Shown: piece after piece, positions 26,604 through 35,364 of the stretch | How positions within the stretch are numbered: position 1 is the stretch's first letter | Layout: the number at the start of each line of letters is the position of its first letter | Source of the DNA: Lysinibacillus boronitolerans JCM 21713 = 10a = NBRC 103108 | GTDB taxonomy: Bacteria; Bacillota; Bacilli; Bacillales_A; Planococcaceae | DNA length: 64,000 bases | Direction: 5' to 3' | Assembly: GCF_000772935.1 (NCBI RefSeq) | Contig: NZ_JPVR01000075.1 | Span: 62,001 to 126,000, forward strand | Notes under the pieces: generated by a model | Told to the model about the DNA's origin: nothing | Seen by the model: the letters and a program-made list of their open reading frames with translations, nothing else | Database searches by the model: none | Made by a program: the position numbers and the translations under genes

Positions 26604-27635
26604 CTACCATTTTGCACGATGTTCTTCAATACATCCTAGCATTTGTTGAATAACAAGTGTTTCGCCATTGTCGAGTAAAATGGAACCGTCGTAATAGCCA
26701 AATAGTTGATGTACCTCTGATTTAACTAGTTTGGCATTCGTTAGAGCAGTACGCTCAAAAAAAGGCGAAAAGGTTAAGGAAACCTGATTGGAAAATTTTG
26801 TGTCCACTTTCCAACGCTGCATATAATCTTCAGAATCATATTGAAATAATAAATCCTCATGTATTTTTGTCATTTTACCATCTACAAAAACAGCATTTTC
26901 AGTCATGCCGGTGCCATCTGTCCACTTACCTCCTAAATTAAGTCCAATCCGTCGTCCACGTACTCGTTGAGAGGCCATTCCCCAATTCCATAATGCCTCA
27001 CGTGGCCATACACCTCGTCCATAATCTAACACAGCAAAATTCTCCTCAGCTGAGAAATTAAAACGTCGAGTACCAATTGTGACAACACCTGAGGTTGGCA
27101 GTATGTGATGCTTACCTGTAAACTGAAATGTTTTGCGATTCCAAGGAATAACGACATTTAATGTTTCATCCGCTGGTGGGTGCTGAATGATAAGCTTTGC
27201 TCGTAAAACATCTCCATCAAAGTTTGGTATGGAAACAGATAGATGCGTCTCATTTTGTATATATACTAAATCAATCATCATTTCGCTATTTTTAAATGAA
27301 ACAGATTCTAAAACCTGTGTAGGCATTTTTAATTTACCACCGAAGGGAATTGTGATCGTTTTTTCGAAATAGCGCTGTGTTTCATATTCAAGAAAATAAA
27401 CGAAGCAGACTGCTGCGTAATCTAGATGACTAATCGTAGCTGAAAACAAGATTTCATCACCGTAGACACACCAATAGTTCCATTTCTTTTTGCGCATGAG
27501 ATGGCCGCTTAAATTGCTGTTAATAAGTGGCTTGCGTGCAAATCCGATGGCTGCTGGATTTAAATTACCTTTTTTATCGCATAAAAGAGTTGGCTGTAAA
27601 ATCTCTTTCTCAGCATGCTGCTTCACATTCAACAT
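26604..27635 (-). CDS. DUF2804 family protein
   Basis: A 343-residue protein that I recognise as DUF2804, a family with a lipocalin-like beta-barrel arrangement and no known biochemical function. Recognisable family features are the N-terminal CDKKGNLNPAAIGFARKPL, KKWNYWCVYGD, the central FAVLDYGRGVWPREALWNWG, and RVRGRRIGLNLGGKWTDGTG. No signal peptide or membrane segment. The ATG at 27635 directly abuts the AGAAGGGATG site; a GTG at 27626 would be better spaced, so the first three residues are doubtful. Convergent with the phosphodiesterase gene. Confidence 0.82.
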   Translation of the reverse strand: MLNVKQHAEKEILQPTLLCDKKGNLNPAAIGFARKPLINSNLSGHLMRKKKWNYWCVYGDEILFSATISHLDYAAVCFVYFLEYETQRYFEKTITIPFGGKLKMPTQVLESVSFKNSEMMIDLVYIQNETHLSVSIPNFDGDVLRAKLIIQHPPADETLNVVIPWNRKTFQFTGKHHILPTSGVVTIGTRRFNFSAEENFAVLDYGRGVWPREALWNWGMASQRVRGRRIGLNLGGKWTDGTGMTENAVFVDGKMTKIHEDLLFQYDSEDYMQRWKVDTKFSNQVSLTFSPFFERTALTNAKLVKSEVHQLFGYYDGSILLDNGETLVIQQMLGCIEEHRAKW

Positions 27636-27808
27636 CCCTTCTGGTCATAAAATAAAATTGACATATCTTTAATCCTTATTGTAGCAAAAATGTTCTTGAA
27701 ATTGGAAAGGAACATGCTGAATATAATGGATTTCAATAAGAATTATGAGGAAGGACCTAACTAATAGAAATACTTGAATAGACATATGATGGCATGAGGA
27801 GGGGATGT

Positions 27809-28303
27809 ATGGCAAAAATGTATAATAGGCAGGCTGCAGTTCAATATGCTAATTTGTGGTGGAACAGACGTAATCCAGCTTTTCCAAACTTTGATGTAGA
27901 TTGTACGAACTATATATCTCAGTGTTTACTTGCAGGGGGGGCACCAATGCGAGGTGCACCAAATAGAGATAAAGGCTGGTGGATTCAGCAAGGAAATTGG
28001 AGCTTTAGCTGGTCTGTTGCCCATTCATTACGATGGTATTTAGAAGGGTCTACGACTGGATTGAAGGGTAGACGTGTACAATATGCAGAAGAACTAGAGC
28101 TTGGAGATGTCATTTTTTATGATTTTCAAGGAAATGGAAGAATTGACCACTCTGTTATTGTTACAAGTATTCAAAATGGTATTCCATATGTGAATGCCCA
28201 TACCTCAGATAGTATTAATCGACCTTATTTTTATGAGGATTCCACTGCCTATACGCCAAGCATGACCTACTTTTTCTATCATATAGATGACAGCTTTGCT
28301 TAA
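27809..28303 (+). CDS. Putative amidase-domain protein (Amidase_6, NlpC-like fold)
   Basis: A 164-residue protein with the Amidase_6 (PF12671) pattern: YNRQAAVQYANLWWNRRNPAF at the N-terminus, followed by DCTNYISQCLLAGG with the likely nucleophilic cysteine, GDVIFYDF, and DHSVIVTSI with the likely catalytic histidine. Such domains often cut peptide or amide bonds, frequently in cell walls or spores, but this copy has no signal peptide, so its place of action is unclear. The frame begins at an ATG at 27794, but AGGAGGGGA lies inside that extension and points to the ATG at 27809. The gene is probably monocistronic. Confidence 0.83.
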   Translation: MAKMYNRQAAVQYANLWWNRRNPAFPNFDVDCTNYISQCLLAGGAPMRGAPNRDKGWWIQQGNWSFSWSVAHSLRWYLEGSTTGLKGRRVQYAEELELGDVIFYDFQGNGRIDHSVIVTSIQNGIPYVNAHTSDSINRPYFYEDSTAYTPSMTYFFYHIDDSFA

Positions 28304-28398
28304 GGACAGGTAGTTTTAAAGCATACAAATTTATGATAATGTGAAAGATAGAAGAGATAAACTCTAATATGTTGTCTTATGGTAGAAGGAGAATTGAT

Positions 28399-28971
28399 AT
28401 GAGCGAACAAATTTTATCTGTTAGAGATGCAATTATTCAGCGTCGTTCCATTAAAAAGTTTAATGGTCAGCCTGTAGAGCGTGAGGATTTAATGGCTATT
28501 ATTGACGATGCGGTATGGGCTCCAAACCATGGTAATCGTGAGCCGTGGCGATTAGTTGTTGCCTGTGGAAAGGAATTAGCAAACCTTCATCAGCTATTAC
28601 GTGACCTGACAATTCCGAAATGGCAGGAGCTTTCAAGTGAAGATTTAGCGAAGCAGATGTTGAAATTTACATTACCAGGTGGCTATGCCTTTGTGATCGT
28701 GCCAGAGGATGTGCGTCAAAAAGAACGTTTAGAAGATTATGCAGCAGCAAGTACATTTATTCAAAATATCCAATTACTTGCATGGGATAGAGGCATAGGC
28801 TCTTGCTGGAAAACGCCAGGCTTCCTAGATAATCCTAAATTCCGTGAAGCATTAAAGGTTCAGCCAGGTGAGCGTGTCATTGCTATGCTACAAGTTGGTT
28901 ATTTTGATGAAGTGCCAAAAGGCAAAGAACGCAAACAAGCAGCTGATATCGTTACGATTTTTGGTGAGTAA
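28399..28971 (+). CDS. Nitroreductase family protein
   Basis: A 190-residue FMN-dependent oxidoreductase. The N-terminal AIIQRRSIKKFNGQPVERED holds the FMN-contacting Arg-Arg-Ser pattern, APNHGNREPWRLVV is the usual second FMN block, and GIGSCWKTPGFL plus QVGYFDEVPKGKERK lie near the C-terminus. Length and motifs fit the small single-domain group (YdgI/YfhC-like). The physiological substrate is unknown; quinones or nitro compounds are typical in vitro. The frame starts at 28369, but AGAAGGAGA within it directs initiation at the ATG at 28399. Confidence 0.87.
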   Translation: MSEQILSVRDAIIQRRSIKKFNGQPVEREDLMAIIDDAVWAPNHGNREPWRLVVACGKELANLHQLLRDLTIPKWQELSSEDLAKQMLKFTLPGGYAFVIVPEDVRQKERLEDYAAASTFIQNIQLLAWDRGIGSCWKTPGFLDNPKFREALKVQPGERVIAMLQVGYFDEVPKGKERKQAADIVTIFGE

Positions 28972-28980
28972 TCAAACAAA

Positions 28981-29013
28981 AAAATCCCTTCACTTTAAAA
29001 GTGAGGGGATTTT
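28981..29013. terminator. Bidirectional terminator, nitroreductase / M20 peptidase
   Basis: AAAATCCCTTCAC-tttaaaa-GTGAGGGGATTTT, 13 bp with one G-T pair, T-runs on both strands. Confidence 0.88.
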
Positions 29014-29028
29014 CTAATTACTCGATAT

Positions 29029-30411
29029 TTATTTTTGTAATGCTGAAACCTCATATAAATAATCACTAAGAACACGTAAGCCTTTATCAAAGTTTTCTAA
29101 ATGGAAGTGTTCATTTGGTGCATGGAAGTTTTCACTTGATAGACCGAAGCCCATTAACACCACAGGTAATTCTAAAATTTCATCAAACGCAGCGACGATA
29201 GGGATGGATCCACCGCCACGTGTGTATGCTGTTGGTACATTATACACTTTTTCATAGGAGCGTCCAGCAGCCTGAATAAATGGATGATCGAAAGGCGTTA
29301 GAAATGGACGGCCTTTATCGAATTCAGAAATGTTGATCTCTACACCAGCAGGTTTGTGCTTTTCAACATGTGCTTTTAAAAGTGCCACGATTTCATCGGG
29401 CTCTTGATTTGGTACAAGACGGCATGTGATTTTAGCGCCAGCTTCAGCTGGTAGCACTGTTTTGATGCCTTCCCCTGAGAAACCACCAAATACACCGTTA
29501 ACCTCTAGTGTTGGGCGCGCCCAAGTTCGTTCTAAGTAAGAATAGCCTTGTTCACCGAATAATTCTTTTACGCCAACTTCCTGTTTAACAGATTCTTCAT
29601 CAAAGCCAAGTGCAAGATAGGCTTCACGTTCCTCTTCAGTTAATGGCAACACTTTGTCATAGAAACCTTCAACTTGAATCGTACCATGCTCATCACGGAA
29701 AGATGCTAAAATTTCAGCCAATGCATGAATGGCATTTTGTACGCCACCACCATAAAGACCCGAGTGTAAATCGCCCTTAGCTCCACGAACATCAATTTGA
29801 ATGCCTGTTAAGCCACGTAGTCCATAGCACACAGCAGGCTTACCAGGACCATAAAGCCCAGTATCGGAAATTAAAATTAAATCGGCTGCTAGTTTTTCTT
29901 TATATTGTTCAACATAGGCAGGGAGATGAGGGCTACCGATTTCTTCTTCACCTTCATAAATGAATTTAACATTGACTGGTAATGTCCCTGTTGTAGCAAA
30001 CAATGCCTCGATCATTTTTAAGTGCATAAATACTTGCCCTTTATCATCACTAGCGCCACGAGCAAATAATTTATTGTCTCGAATCGTAGGATTAAAAGGC
30101 TCACTATCCCATAAATTTAAAGGATCCACAGGTTGAACATCATAATGACCATAAAATAAAATAGTTGGTTTACCTTCAGCATGTAGCCAATCTGCATAAA
30201 CAACAGGGTGTCCAGCTGTTTGTGTAATAGAGATATTTTCAAGATTTAGTTTTTCGAATGCACTGGCTAGCCATTGAGCTGCATGTTGAATATCTTCTTT
30301 ATGTTCTGATAAAGAACTGATACTTGGAATTCGTAAAAATTCATTCAGTTCATTTAAATGTGCCTCACGATGTTCTGTAAAATAAGCATCTATTTGCTGT
30401 AAATTAGTCAT
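29029..30411 (-). CDS. M20 family dipeptidase/carboxypeptidase
   Basis: A 460-residue zinc peptidase of the M20 family. Metal-binding blocks are ILFYGHYDVQPVDP (His and the following Asp), ARGASDDKGQVFMHL (bridging Asp), IYEGEEEIGSPHL (catalytic and metal Glu), LISDTG, and a C-terminal histidine in SSENFHAPNEHF. The middle part (about residues 190-350) is the dimerisation lid. Layout fits cytosolic non-specific dipeptidases; the precise substrate is not evident. The ATG at 30411 follows AAGAGGGA. Convergent with the nitroreductase gene and fitting a lifestyle based on peptides and amino acids. Confidence 0.9.
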   Translation of the reverse strand: MTNLQQIDAYFTEHREAHLNELNEFLRIPSISSLSEHKEDIQHAAQWLASAFEKLNLENISITQTAGHPVVYADWLHAEGKPTILFYGHYDVQPVDPLNLWDSEPFNPTIRDNKLFARGASDDKGQVFMHLKMIEALFATTGTLPVNVKFIYEGEEEIGSPHLPAYVEQYKEKLAADLILISDTGLYGPGKPAVCYGLRGLTGIQIDVRGAKGDLHSGLYGGGVQNAIHALAEILASFRDEHGTIQVEGFYDKVLPLTEEEREAYLALGFDEESVKQEVGVKELFGEQGYSYLERTWARPTLEVNGVFGGFSGEGIKTVLPAEAGAKITCRLVPNQEPDEIVALLKAHVEKHKPAGVEINISEFDKGRPFLTPFDHPFIQAAGRSYEKVYNVPTAYTRGGGSIPIVAAFDEILELPVVLMGFGLSSENFHAPNEHFHLENFDKGLRVLSDYLYEVSALQK

Positions 30412-30504
30412 CTAGTATCCCTCTTTCCAATATTTCGATAATAGAAATAGTATAGCACAATTTGCTTTTAGGAATCTTAAATTGTCTTGAAAGATTACAC
30501 ATAG

Positions 30505-30546
30505 CACCTACAAAATAAACCACAAGAGCTAAATAGCAATTGTGGT
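30505..30546 (-). terminator. Probable terminator of the two-gene SDR operon
   Basis: On the minus strand ACCACAA and TTGTGGT (7 bp, 14-base loop) are followed by TTATTTTG. The rest of 30412-30662 shows only short local palindromes and no gene. Confidence 0.6.
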
Positions 30547-30662
30547 CGAGTCTTACTTGAGTAGTTTAAAGGGATCAGACACACCAGCCAGATCGCTTCA
30601 TACCATTAATGGCTAGAACTGCATCATTACATGCACTAGCTATCAGACTATACAAAGTCCCA

Positions 30663-31406
30663 TTAGTGAGCAGTATAACCGCCATCAACAAGAAGCGTTG
30701 TCCCATTGACGAAGCTTGCGTCATCGCTAGCTAAGAAGAGAACGGCTTTAGCGATTTCCTCTGGTTTACCAAGACGACCTTGTGGATGCAGGGATGCTAA
30801 ATATTCTTTCTTTTGAGCATCTACTTCAGCCAGTAGAGGGGTGTCGATATAGCCAGGACAAACCGCATTTACACGAATACCCTGTTTAGCGTAAGCAGTA
30901 CATAGGTTTTGTGTTAATAACTTAACGCCACCTTTTGCAGATGAGTAGGCTGTAGGGTTTGGTAAGGCAACGAAGCTATGAATTGAACCAGCGTTAACAA
31001 TGACGCCACCTGTTCCTTGAGCCAGGAATTGTTCAATGGCATATTTATCAGAAAGAAATACACCTGATAAATTAATATCAATTGTTCTTTTCCATTTTTC
31101 GAAAGAAAGCTCGTGTGCTGGTGCATCGTCAGCTACGCCAGCATTTGCATACATAATATCAAGTTTACCGTATTTAGTAACGGTTTCTTTTATCATGTTT
31201 TGAATGTCTGCTTCATTTGTTACGTCTGTTTTCACGAAGAGTGTATCAAAACCCTTGTTATTTAATTCTTCAGAGACGCTTTGTCCACGATCAGAAAAAT
31301 CGGCAATAACCACTTTAGCTCCTTCTTCTACAAAGAGACGAACTGTGGCTTCACCAATACCACTAGCCCCACCTGTAACAATTGCTACTTTATCTTTTAG
31401 TTTCAT
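30663..31406 (-). CDS. Short-chain dehydrogenase/reductase (second gene of pair)
   Basis: A 247-residue classical SDR. Cofactor motif TGGASGIGEATVRLF, NAG-type motif MYANAGVADD, catalytic tyrosine and lysine in YSSAKGGVKLL, and the C-terminal FLASDDASFVNGTTLLVDGG. An acidic residue after the second strand (IADFSDRG) suggests NAD rather than NADP. The substrate is unknown. The frame begins with a GTG at 31418, but that codon lies within the AAAGGTGG ribosome site; the ATG at 31406 is correctly spaced. It follows the homologous SDR gene after 20 bases, so the two form an operon, probably under the divergent LuxR-type regulator. Confidence 0.87.
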   Translation of the reverse strand: MKLKDKVAIVTGGASGIGEATVRLFVEEGAKVVIADFSDRGQSVSEELNNKGFDTLFVKTDVTNEADIQNMIKETVTKYGKLDIMYANAGVADDAPAHELSFEKWKRTIDINLSGVFLSDKYAIEQFLAQGTGGVIVNAGSIHSFVALPNPTAYSSAKGGVKLLTQNLCTAYAKQGIRVNAVCPGYIDTPLLAEVDAQKKEYLASLHPQGRLGKPEEIAKAVLFLASDDASFVNGTTLLVDGGYTAH

Positions 31407-31426
31407 ATTAATGACCACCTTTAATG

Positions 31427-32182
31427 TTATTTTGCTGTTGCTCCGCCATCAATGACGAATTCTGCACCTGTTGAGAAGGAAGACTCATCAGAAGCTAAAA
31501 ACAATACAGTTTGCGCTACTTCCTTAACTGAGCCCAAACGTCCTAATGGGAATAAATTTTTGCCTAATTCATCTTTTGAGCTTCCTGTTGTTGCTGATGC
31601 ATAGTCTGCCATACCTGTATCGATGTAGCCAGGATGAATAGAATTGACACGTACGCCATATGGAGCATATTCCATAGCAGCGTCTTTGGTCATAATGCGA
31701 ACAGCTCCTTTGCTAGCTCCATATAAGACGTGACCAGCAGCACCTGTTAAGCCTGCAATAGAGGAGGCATTAATAACAGATCCATTATGTTGCTTAGCCA
31801 TAAGTGGCATAATATGTTTCATACCTAGGAACACACCTGTCACATTAATGGACATTAAGCGGTTCCAGTCAGAAAGCTCGATTTCTGCAAGTGGTTTTAT
31901 GATATAAATACCTGCATTATTGAAAAGAATATCGACTTTGTTAAATGTTTTTATTGATTCATCTGCAACCTTTTTCCAGTCTTCTTCATTACTAACATCG
32001 TGACGGATAAATAATGCCTCACCGCCAATAGCTTGAATATCACGGACTGCCTCGTTACCAGATTGCTCATTTATATCAGTAATAACTATTTTTGCTCCTT
32101 CTTTAGCAAATAATAGTGCAGTTTCTTTCCCGATTCCTGTACCTCCACCTGTAATAATGGCCACTTTATTTTCTAATCTCAT
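31427..32182 (-). CDS. Short-chain dehydrogenase/reductase (first gene of pair)
   Basis: A 251-residue classical SDR homologous to its downstream neighbour. Motifs: TGGGTGIGKETALLF (cofactor), ITDINEQSG (acidic residue favouring NAD), LFNNAGIYIIKPL, catalytic YGASKGAVRIM, and FLASDESSFSTGAEFVIDGG. The two SDRs clearly share ancestry but are too different for a recent duplication. The frame begins with a GTG at 32191, which overlaps AAAGGTG; the ATG at 32182 is the better start. Its promoter must lie in the 190-base region shared with the divergent regulator gene. Two consecutive dehydrogenases suggest sequential oxidations or a two-subunit enzyme. Confidence 0.87.
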   Translation of the reverse strand: MRLENKVAIITGGGTGIGKETALLFAKEGAKIVITDINEQSGNEAVRDIQAIGGEALFIRHDVSNEEDWKKVADESIKTFNKVDILFNNAGIYIIKPLAEIELSDWNRLMSINVTGVFLGMKHIMPLMAKQHNGSVINASSIAGLTGAAGHVLYGASKGAVRIMTKDAAMEYAPYGVRVNSIHPGYIDTGMADYASATTGSSKDELGKNLFPLGRLGSVKEVAQTVLFLASDESSFSTGAEFVIDGGATAK

Positions 32183-32234
32183 TTCAAGCACGCACCTTTC
32201 ATTATTTCTGGTTATATGGTTACCTTAGGATTCA

Positions 32235-32263
32235 AAAGTATTCGCATTATTTAGCGATACTTT
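32235..32263. promoter_or_regulatory. Candidate operator in the SDR / luxR-type divergent region
   Basis: AAAGTAT(t)CGC - 8 bases - GCGATACTTT, a 10-bp dyad with one bulged base, sits between the divergent starts. A second dyad, CCTCTAT-tt-ATAGGGG (32329-32344), lies nearer the regulator, downstream of a TATAAT (32308-32313) that has no well-spaced -35. Confidence 0.45.
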
Positions 32264-32373
32264 CATCTTACTCCTTTCAATTTGAAATACTATCCTATAA
32301 GATGCTGTATAATATAGTGAGTGAATATCCTCTATTTATAGGGGTATTTTAGTGTGAAGGAGAAGAATTTCCT

Positions 32374-33504
32374 ATGACGCATCCATTTCAGTCAATTGAA
32401 GAAGTTACACTTCAAGAGTTTGTGTTGTTTATTAAAATTCATCATAAGCAAATTGAAGAGAATACAAATATCTACCTTAATCTAGAACCTTCTATAACTG
32501 GGGCAGATCGAAAAAGAGCAGCAATACTATTAGATTCATTTTTGCGTGTAATGACACATGCAAATATTGATGAATTAAATAATGATGATAAGTATTTTTT
32601 TAACATATGGCTTCAATCACACTTGTCCATTATTGATAGGAAGAGCTTTAATTTATTCCAATTAATTTTCGAGAAATCATTGATTACTTTTATGATTCAA
32701 CAGAAGAGCAGCCGAACGAACGCCGTCTTAATGTATGTATTATCGTTATTTACGTTACTTGTAGAGCTTTACTATGACTGTGAGGGAGCCAACCAAACTA
32801 GTAACATAGCTACCGAAAACCAGAAAATTAAGCACCTACAATTATTAGATAGGCTTGATAAATTGCTCATTAGTTCCTCAGGCTATCAGGATTTAGCCCA
32901 TATTTTAAAAAAGTGTGAAGAGTATTTTAGTTATAAAAGATGCGTATTTTACGCATATGTCCCATGGTCAAATCAGTTTTATGGAGTTATTGGCGCAGAG
33001 CTCCCTAAGGTGCAAAGCATGAAAGGGGAGTTGACTGGGGAAAATACGATACTTAGTTCAAAAAAACCCATTTATTTAAGAAACCCTAAAAATTACGTGA
33101 AAGAAGAGCATATCCAATTATTTAATTTATCCTCGATTATTTTTATTCCCATTTTGAGACAAGACCAATTATTTGGTTGGCTAACATTTGATCAGCTAGG
33201 TGAGGAATTTGATTGTACAAAGGAAGAATTATTACTCCTTGAGGAAGTAGGGAAGCGATTAGGTTTATTTTTATCACGTAAGGGGGAGAAGGTAGAAAAG
33301 AATACCGAGCTTCACTTAACTGAAAGGGAGTCGATGATACTCGGCCTGCTTGCCGAAGGATATGATAATAAAAAAATTGCGGGTTTATTATTTTTAAGCG
33401 AGCATACGGTCAGGGATTATGTAAGTAGTCTTATGACAAAGCTCAAAGCAAAGAATCGAACACAGGTCGTTGCCTCTGCCTTTCGTCTAGGACTGTTAAG
33501 CTAA
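32374..33504 (+). CDS. GAF-domain LuxR-type transcriptional regulator
   Basis: A 376-residue regulator. Residues 1-140 are a helical region of unknown family. Residues about 165-295 look like a GAF sensor domain (LAHILKKCEEYFSYKRCVF, then SSIIFIPILRQDQLFGWLTF). The C-terminus is a LuxR/GerE helix-turn-helix from about residue 310: LTERESMILGLLAEGYDNKK, LSEHTVRDYVSSLMTKL, and RTQVVASAFRLGLL. It is divergent from the SDR pair, which is the most likely target, together with autoregulation. The ligand or signal is unknown. The ATG at 32374 follows AAGGAGAAG at proper distance. Confidence 0.85.
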   Translation: MTHPFQSIEEVTLQEFVLFIKIHHKQIEENTNIYLNLEPSITGADRKRAAILLDSFLRVMTHANIDELNNDDKYFFNIWLQSHLSIIDRKSFNLFQLIFEKSLITFMIQQKSSRTNAVLMYVLSLFTLLVELYYDCEGANQTSNIATENQKIKHLQLLDRLDKLLISSSGYQDLAHILKKCEEYFSYKRCVFYAYVPWSNQFYGVIGAELPKVQSMKGELTGENTILSSKKPIYLRNPKNYVKEEHIQLFNLSSIIFIPILRQDQLFGWLTFDQLGEEFDCTKEELLLLEEVGKRLGLFLSRKGEKVEKNTELHLTERESMILGLLAEGYDNKKIAGLLFLSEHTVRDYVSSLMTKLKAKNRTQVVASAFRLGLLS

Positions 33505-33511
33505 CAAACCA

Positions 33512-33541
33512 ATGCACTTCAATTAGGAGTGCATGTTTTAT
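33512..33541 (+). terminator. Terminator after the luxR-type gene
   Basis: ATGCACT-9-AGTGCAT, followed by GTTTTATTT. Confidence 0.75.
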
Positions 33542-33689
33542 TTCCCCAACACCAATAAATGGCTGATAAAAATTCTGACAATAAATATTATTGAAAATAT
33601 AGTTTAAATAATAGGTAACTATTGTCATAAATGGACTTTTTGGAGTGAAAGCAATATAGTAGTAAAACAATTTTTACGAATATTACAAG

Positions 33690-33703
33690 TGAAAGCGATT
33701 AAG
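33690..33703 (+). promoter_or_regulatory. cre-like site upstream of the ECF sigma gene
   Basis: TGAAAGCGATTAAG matches the CcpA site consensus TGWAANCGNTNWCA at 12 of 14 positions; the last two bases differ. It is 104 bases before the sigma-factor start. The remaining 33542-33806 stretch shows no gene. Confidence 0.3.
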
Positions 33704-33806
33704 CTTACACGATTGTAATGAAATTGAAAGCCAATGCGATAGAGTGTAATACATTATTTTGCGAGAATGTGTATAGAAGCAAGAACAAGAAGCGGAGGCA
33801 TACACA

Positions 33807-34355
33807 ATGAATGAAAAATTAGAAGGCGTATACGAGGAATACAATCGATATATATATCACTTATGTTTAAAACTAACTCGCAATAATATAGAAGCTGAAG
33901 ATTTAATGCAAGAAGTTTGGGTAAAAGTTGTACGCTATGAAGATAGCGTGGCCGAAGTAGAGCACATTAAAGCTTGGTTGACGACTATTACAATGAACAC
34001 ATTCAGAGATCGCTATCGTAAAAAAGTACGACGTAGCAAATATATGATGAACCAACCTGAAACATTAGACGTACCGATTCTAGATTTGGTTCCCAATAAC
34101 GATATTTCTACAGAAGAAAAAATTGAAAAGGATATTGTTACAAAACTAGTGCAGGATAAAATGGAGCAATTAGATGCCATTTATAGAAAGACTTTATGGT
34201 ATTTCTACATAGACCAATATTCACTTGCAGAAATCTCTACAATTATGAAAGTTTCCATTGGTACTGTGAAATCTCGTTTATTCCGTGCAAAGGCTCGATT
34301 AAAAGAAATGCTCATGTCAGATACAGCTATTGTGGAATCTGTGCTACCAGCGTAA
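33807..34355 (+). CDS. ECF-type RNA polymerase sigma factor without adjacent anti-sigma gene
   Basis: A 182-residue sigma-70 family factor of the extracytoplasmic-function type. Region 2 spans about residues 8-80 (EEYNRYIYHLCLKLTRNNIEAEDL, read as two blocks EEYNRYIYHLCLKLTR and NNIEAEDLMQEVWVKV, then HIKAWLTTITMNTFRDRYRKK). Region 4 spans about 115-170: LDAIYRKTLWYFYIDQ, YSLAEISTIMKVSIGTVKSR and LFRAKARLKE, a normal helix-turn-helix. No anti-sigma gene lies next to it: the next gene is a convergent MarR regulator. The ATG at 33807 follows AGCGGAGG. It may respond to a signal through promoter control or a distant anti-sigma factor. Confidence 0.88.
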   Translation: MNEKLEGVYEEYNRYIYHLCLKLTRNNIEAEDLMQEVWVKVVRYEDSVAEVEHIKAWLTTITMNTFRDRYRKKVRRSKYMMNQPETLDVPILDLVPNNDISTEEKIEKDIVTKLVQDKMEQLDAIYRKTLWYFYIDQYSLAEISTIMKVSIGTVKSRLFRAKARLKEMLMSDTAIVESVLPA

Positions 34356-34415
34356 TGAAAGCAGATTGGTCGCACAACACAGTACTTAGACGGAAGTATT
34401 TGGTCGACTAATCTA

Positions 34416-34455
34416 AAAAAGATGCATTCGCAAATAGTTGCGAATGCATCTTTTT
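34416..34455. terminator. Bidirectional terminator, sigma factor / MarR
   Basis: AAAAAGATGCATTCGCAA-atag-TTGCGAATGCATCTTTTT, an 18-bp perfect palindrome with T-runs on both strands. Confidence 0.93.
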
Positions 34456-34463
34456 ATTGTGCT

Positions 34464-34910
34464 TTATTCTGGCCGATTTGTCTCCACGTCCAGTAAACAT
34501 TTAGAAAAAATAGTTCGTAAGGTTTGCAGTTCCTCTGCTGTTAGCATACCAAACATATTATTAATGATTTCACTCACTTGTTGACGAGATTCTTTTAATA
34601 TGTTTTCACCGTCAGCAGTAATGATTAGCTGAGAAGCACGGCGGTCTGTGGCATGCTGCGTTTTTTCAATAAAGCCACCGTTTATCAGCTTGGTTGTTAA
34701 AACAGTGACACCGCCAGTAGTTACTTTTAACCGCTCAGCAATAGCAGAAGGGCGTTTTGGGCCCTCCTGCGATAAGTAGTCTAAAATTAAAATGTGGGAT
34801 TTTGAAAAGCCGAGTACATTATGATTATTCCACTCGTTTGCCCACTTACGCTCAATAGATGAAACGACTTCAAACAACGAGGTAATGGCTTTTTGTTTTT
34901 CTTGGTCCAT
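34464..34910 (-). CDS. MarR-family transcriptional regulator
   Basis: A 148-residue MarR regulator: dimerisation helices at both ends and a central winged helix, with RPSAIAERLKVTTGGVTVLT as recognition region (about residues 52-72) and IEKTQHATDRRASQLIITADG as wing containing the conserved Asp-Arg pair. It lies 23 bases downstream of the Spx-like gene on the same strand, so they form a two-gene unit. The ATG at 34910 is preceded by GGAGAT at usable spacing. The paired CTTA-TAGTAAG palindromes upstream of the unit are its probable binding sites (autorepression); the inducing signal is unknown. Confidence 0.87.
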   Translation of the reverse strand: MDQEKQKAITSLFEVVSSIERKWANEWNNHNVLGFSKSHILILDYLSQEGPKRPSAIAERLKVTTGGVTVLTTKLINGGFIEKTQHATDRRASQLIITADGENILKESRQQVSEIINNMFGMLTAEELQTLRTIFSKCLLDVETNRPE

Positions 34911-34933
34911 AGAAGGTCATCTCCAAAACTGTT

Positions 34934-35338
34934 TTAACTTTCCTGTGCCAATCTTGTCATCGCATTTAATTCGTAAGCACGTACTTTACGTGGGATAAAA
35001 CGACGGATGTCCATCTCATTGTAACCAACTTGAATACGTTTTTCATCTATTATAATAGGGCTACGCAACATTCTTGGGTGTGCCTGAATGATAGCAAATA
35101 GCTCTTGAATAGAAAGTTGGTCGATGTCGATATTTAAGTTTTTAAAATCGTTTGAGTTTGTTGCAATGATTTCATCTGTACCATCTTCAGTCATGCTTAG
35201 AATTTCTTTGAATTCTGCCAATGTAAGTGGGTGAGAAGTAATACGTTTTTCTTTATATTCTATGTTGTGATCTTTTAACCATTTAAGTGCTTTTCTGGAT
35301 GAAGAACAGCTCGCTTGTGAGTAAATTGTAACTGTCAT
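34934..35338 (-). CDS. Spx/ArsC-family regulator lacking the second CXXC cysteine
   Basis: A 134-residue protein with the full Spx layout: thioredoxin-like N-terminus, FKEILSMTEDGTDEIIATNS matching the RNA-polymerase-contact region around the conserved glycine, HPRMLRSPIIIDEKRIQVGY, and NEMDIRRFIPRKVRAYEL. Classic Spx carries a redox-switch CXXC at residues 10-13; here the motif is CSSS, so only one cysteine remains and disulphide switching is impossible. It is therefore a paralogue with another mode of control, or a constitutive form. The ATG at 35338 follows GAGGAA. Co-transcribed with the MarR gene. Confidence 0.87.
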   Translation of the reverse strand: MTVTIYSQASCSSSRKALKWLKDHNIEYKEKRITSHPLTLAEFKEILSMTEDGTDEIIATNSNDFKNLNIDIDQLSIQELFAIIQAHPRMLRSPIIIDEKRIQVGYNEMDIRRFIPRKVRAYELNAMTRLAQES

Positions 35339-35364
35339 TCTTCATTCCTCGCTTTCTTTTTTAG

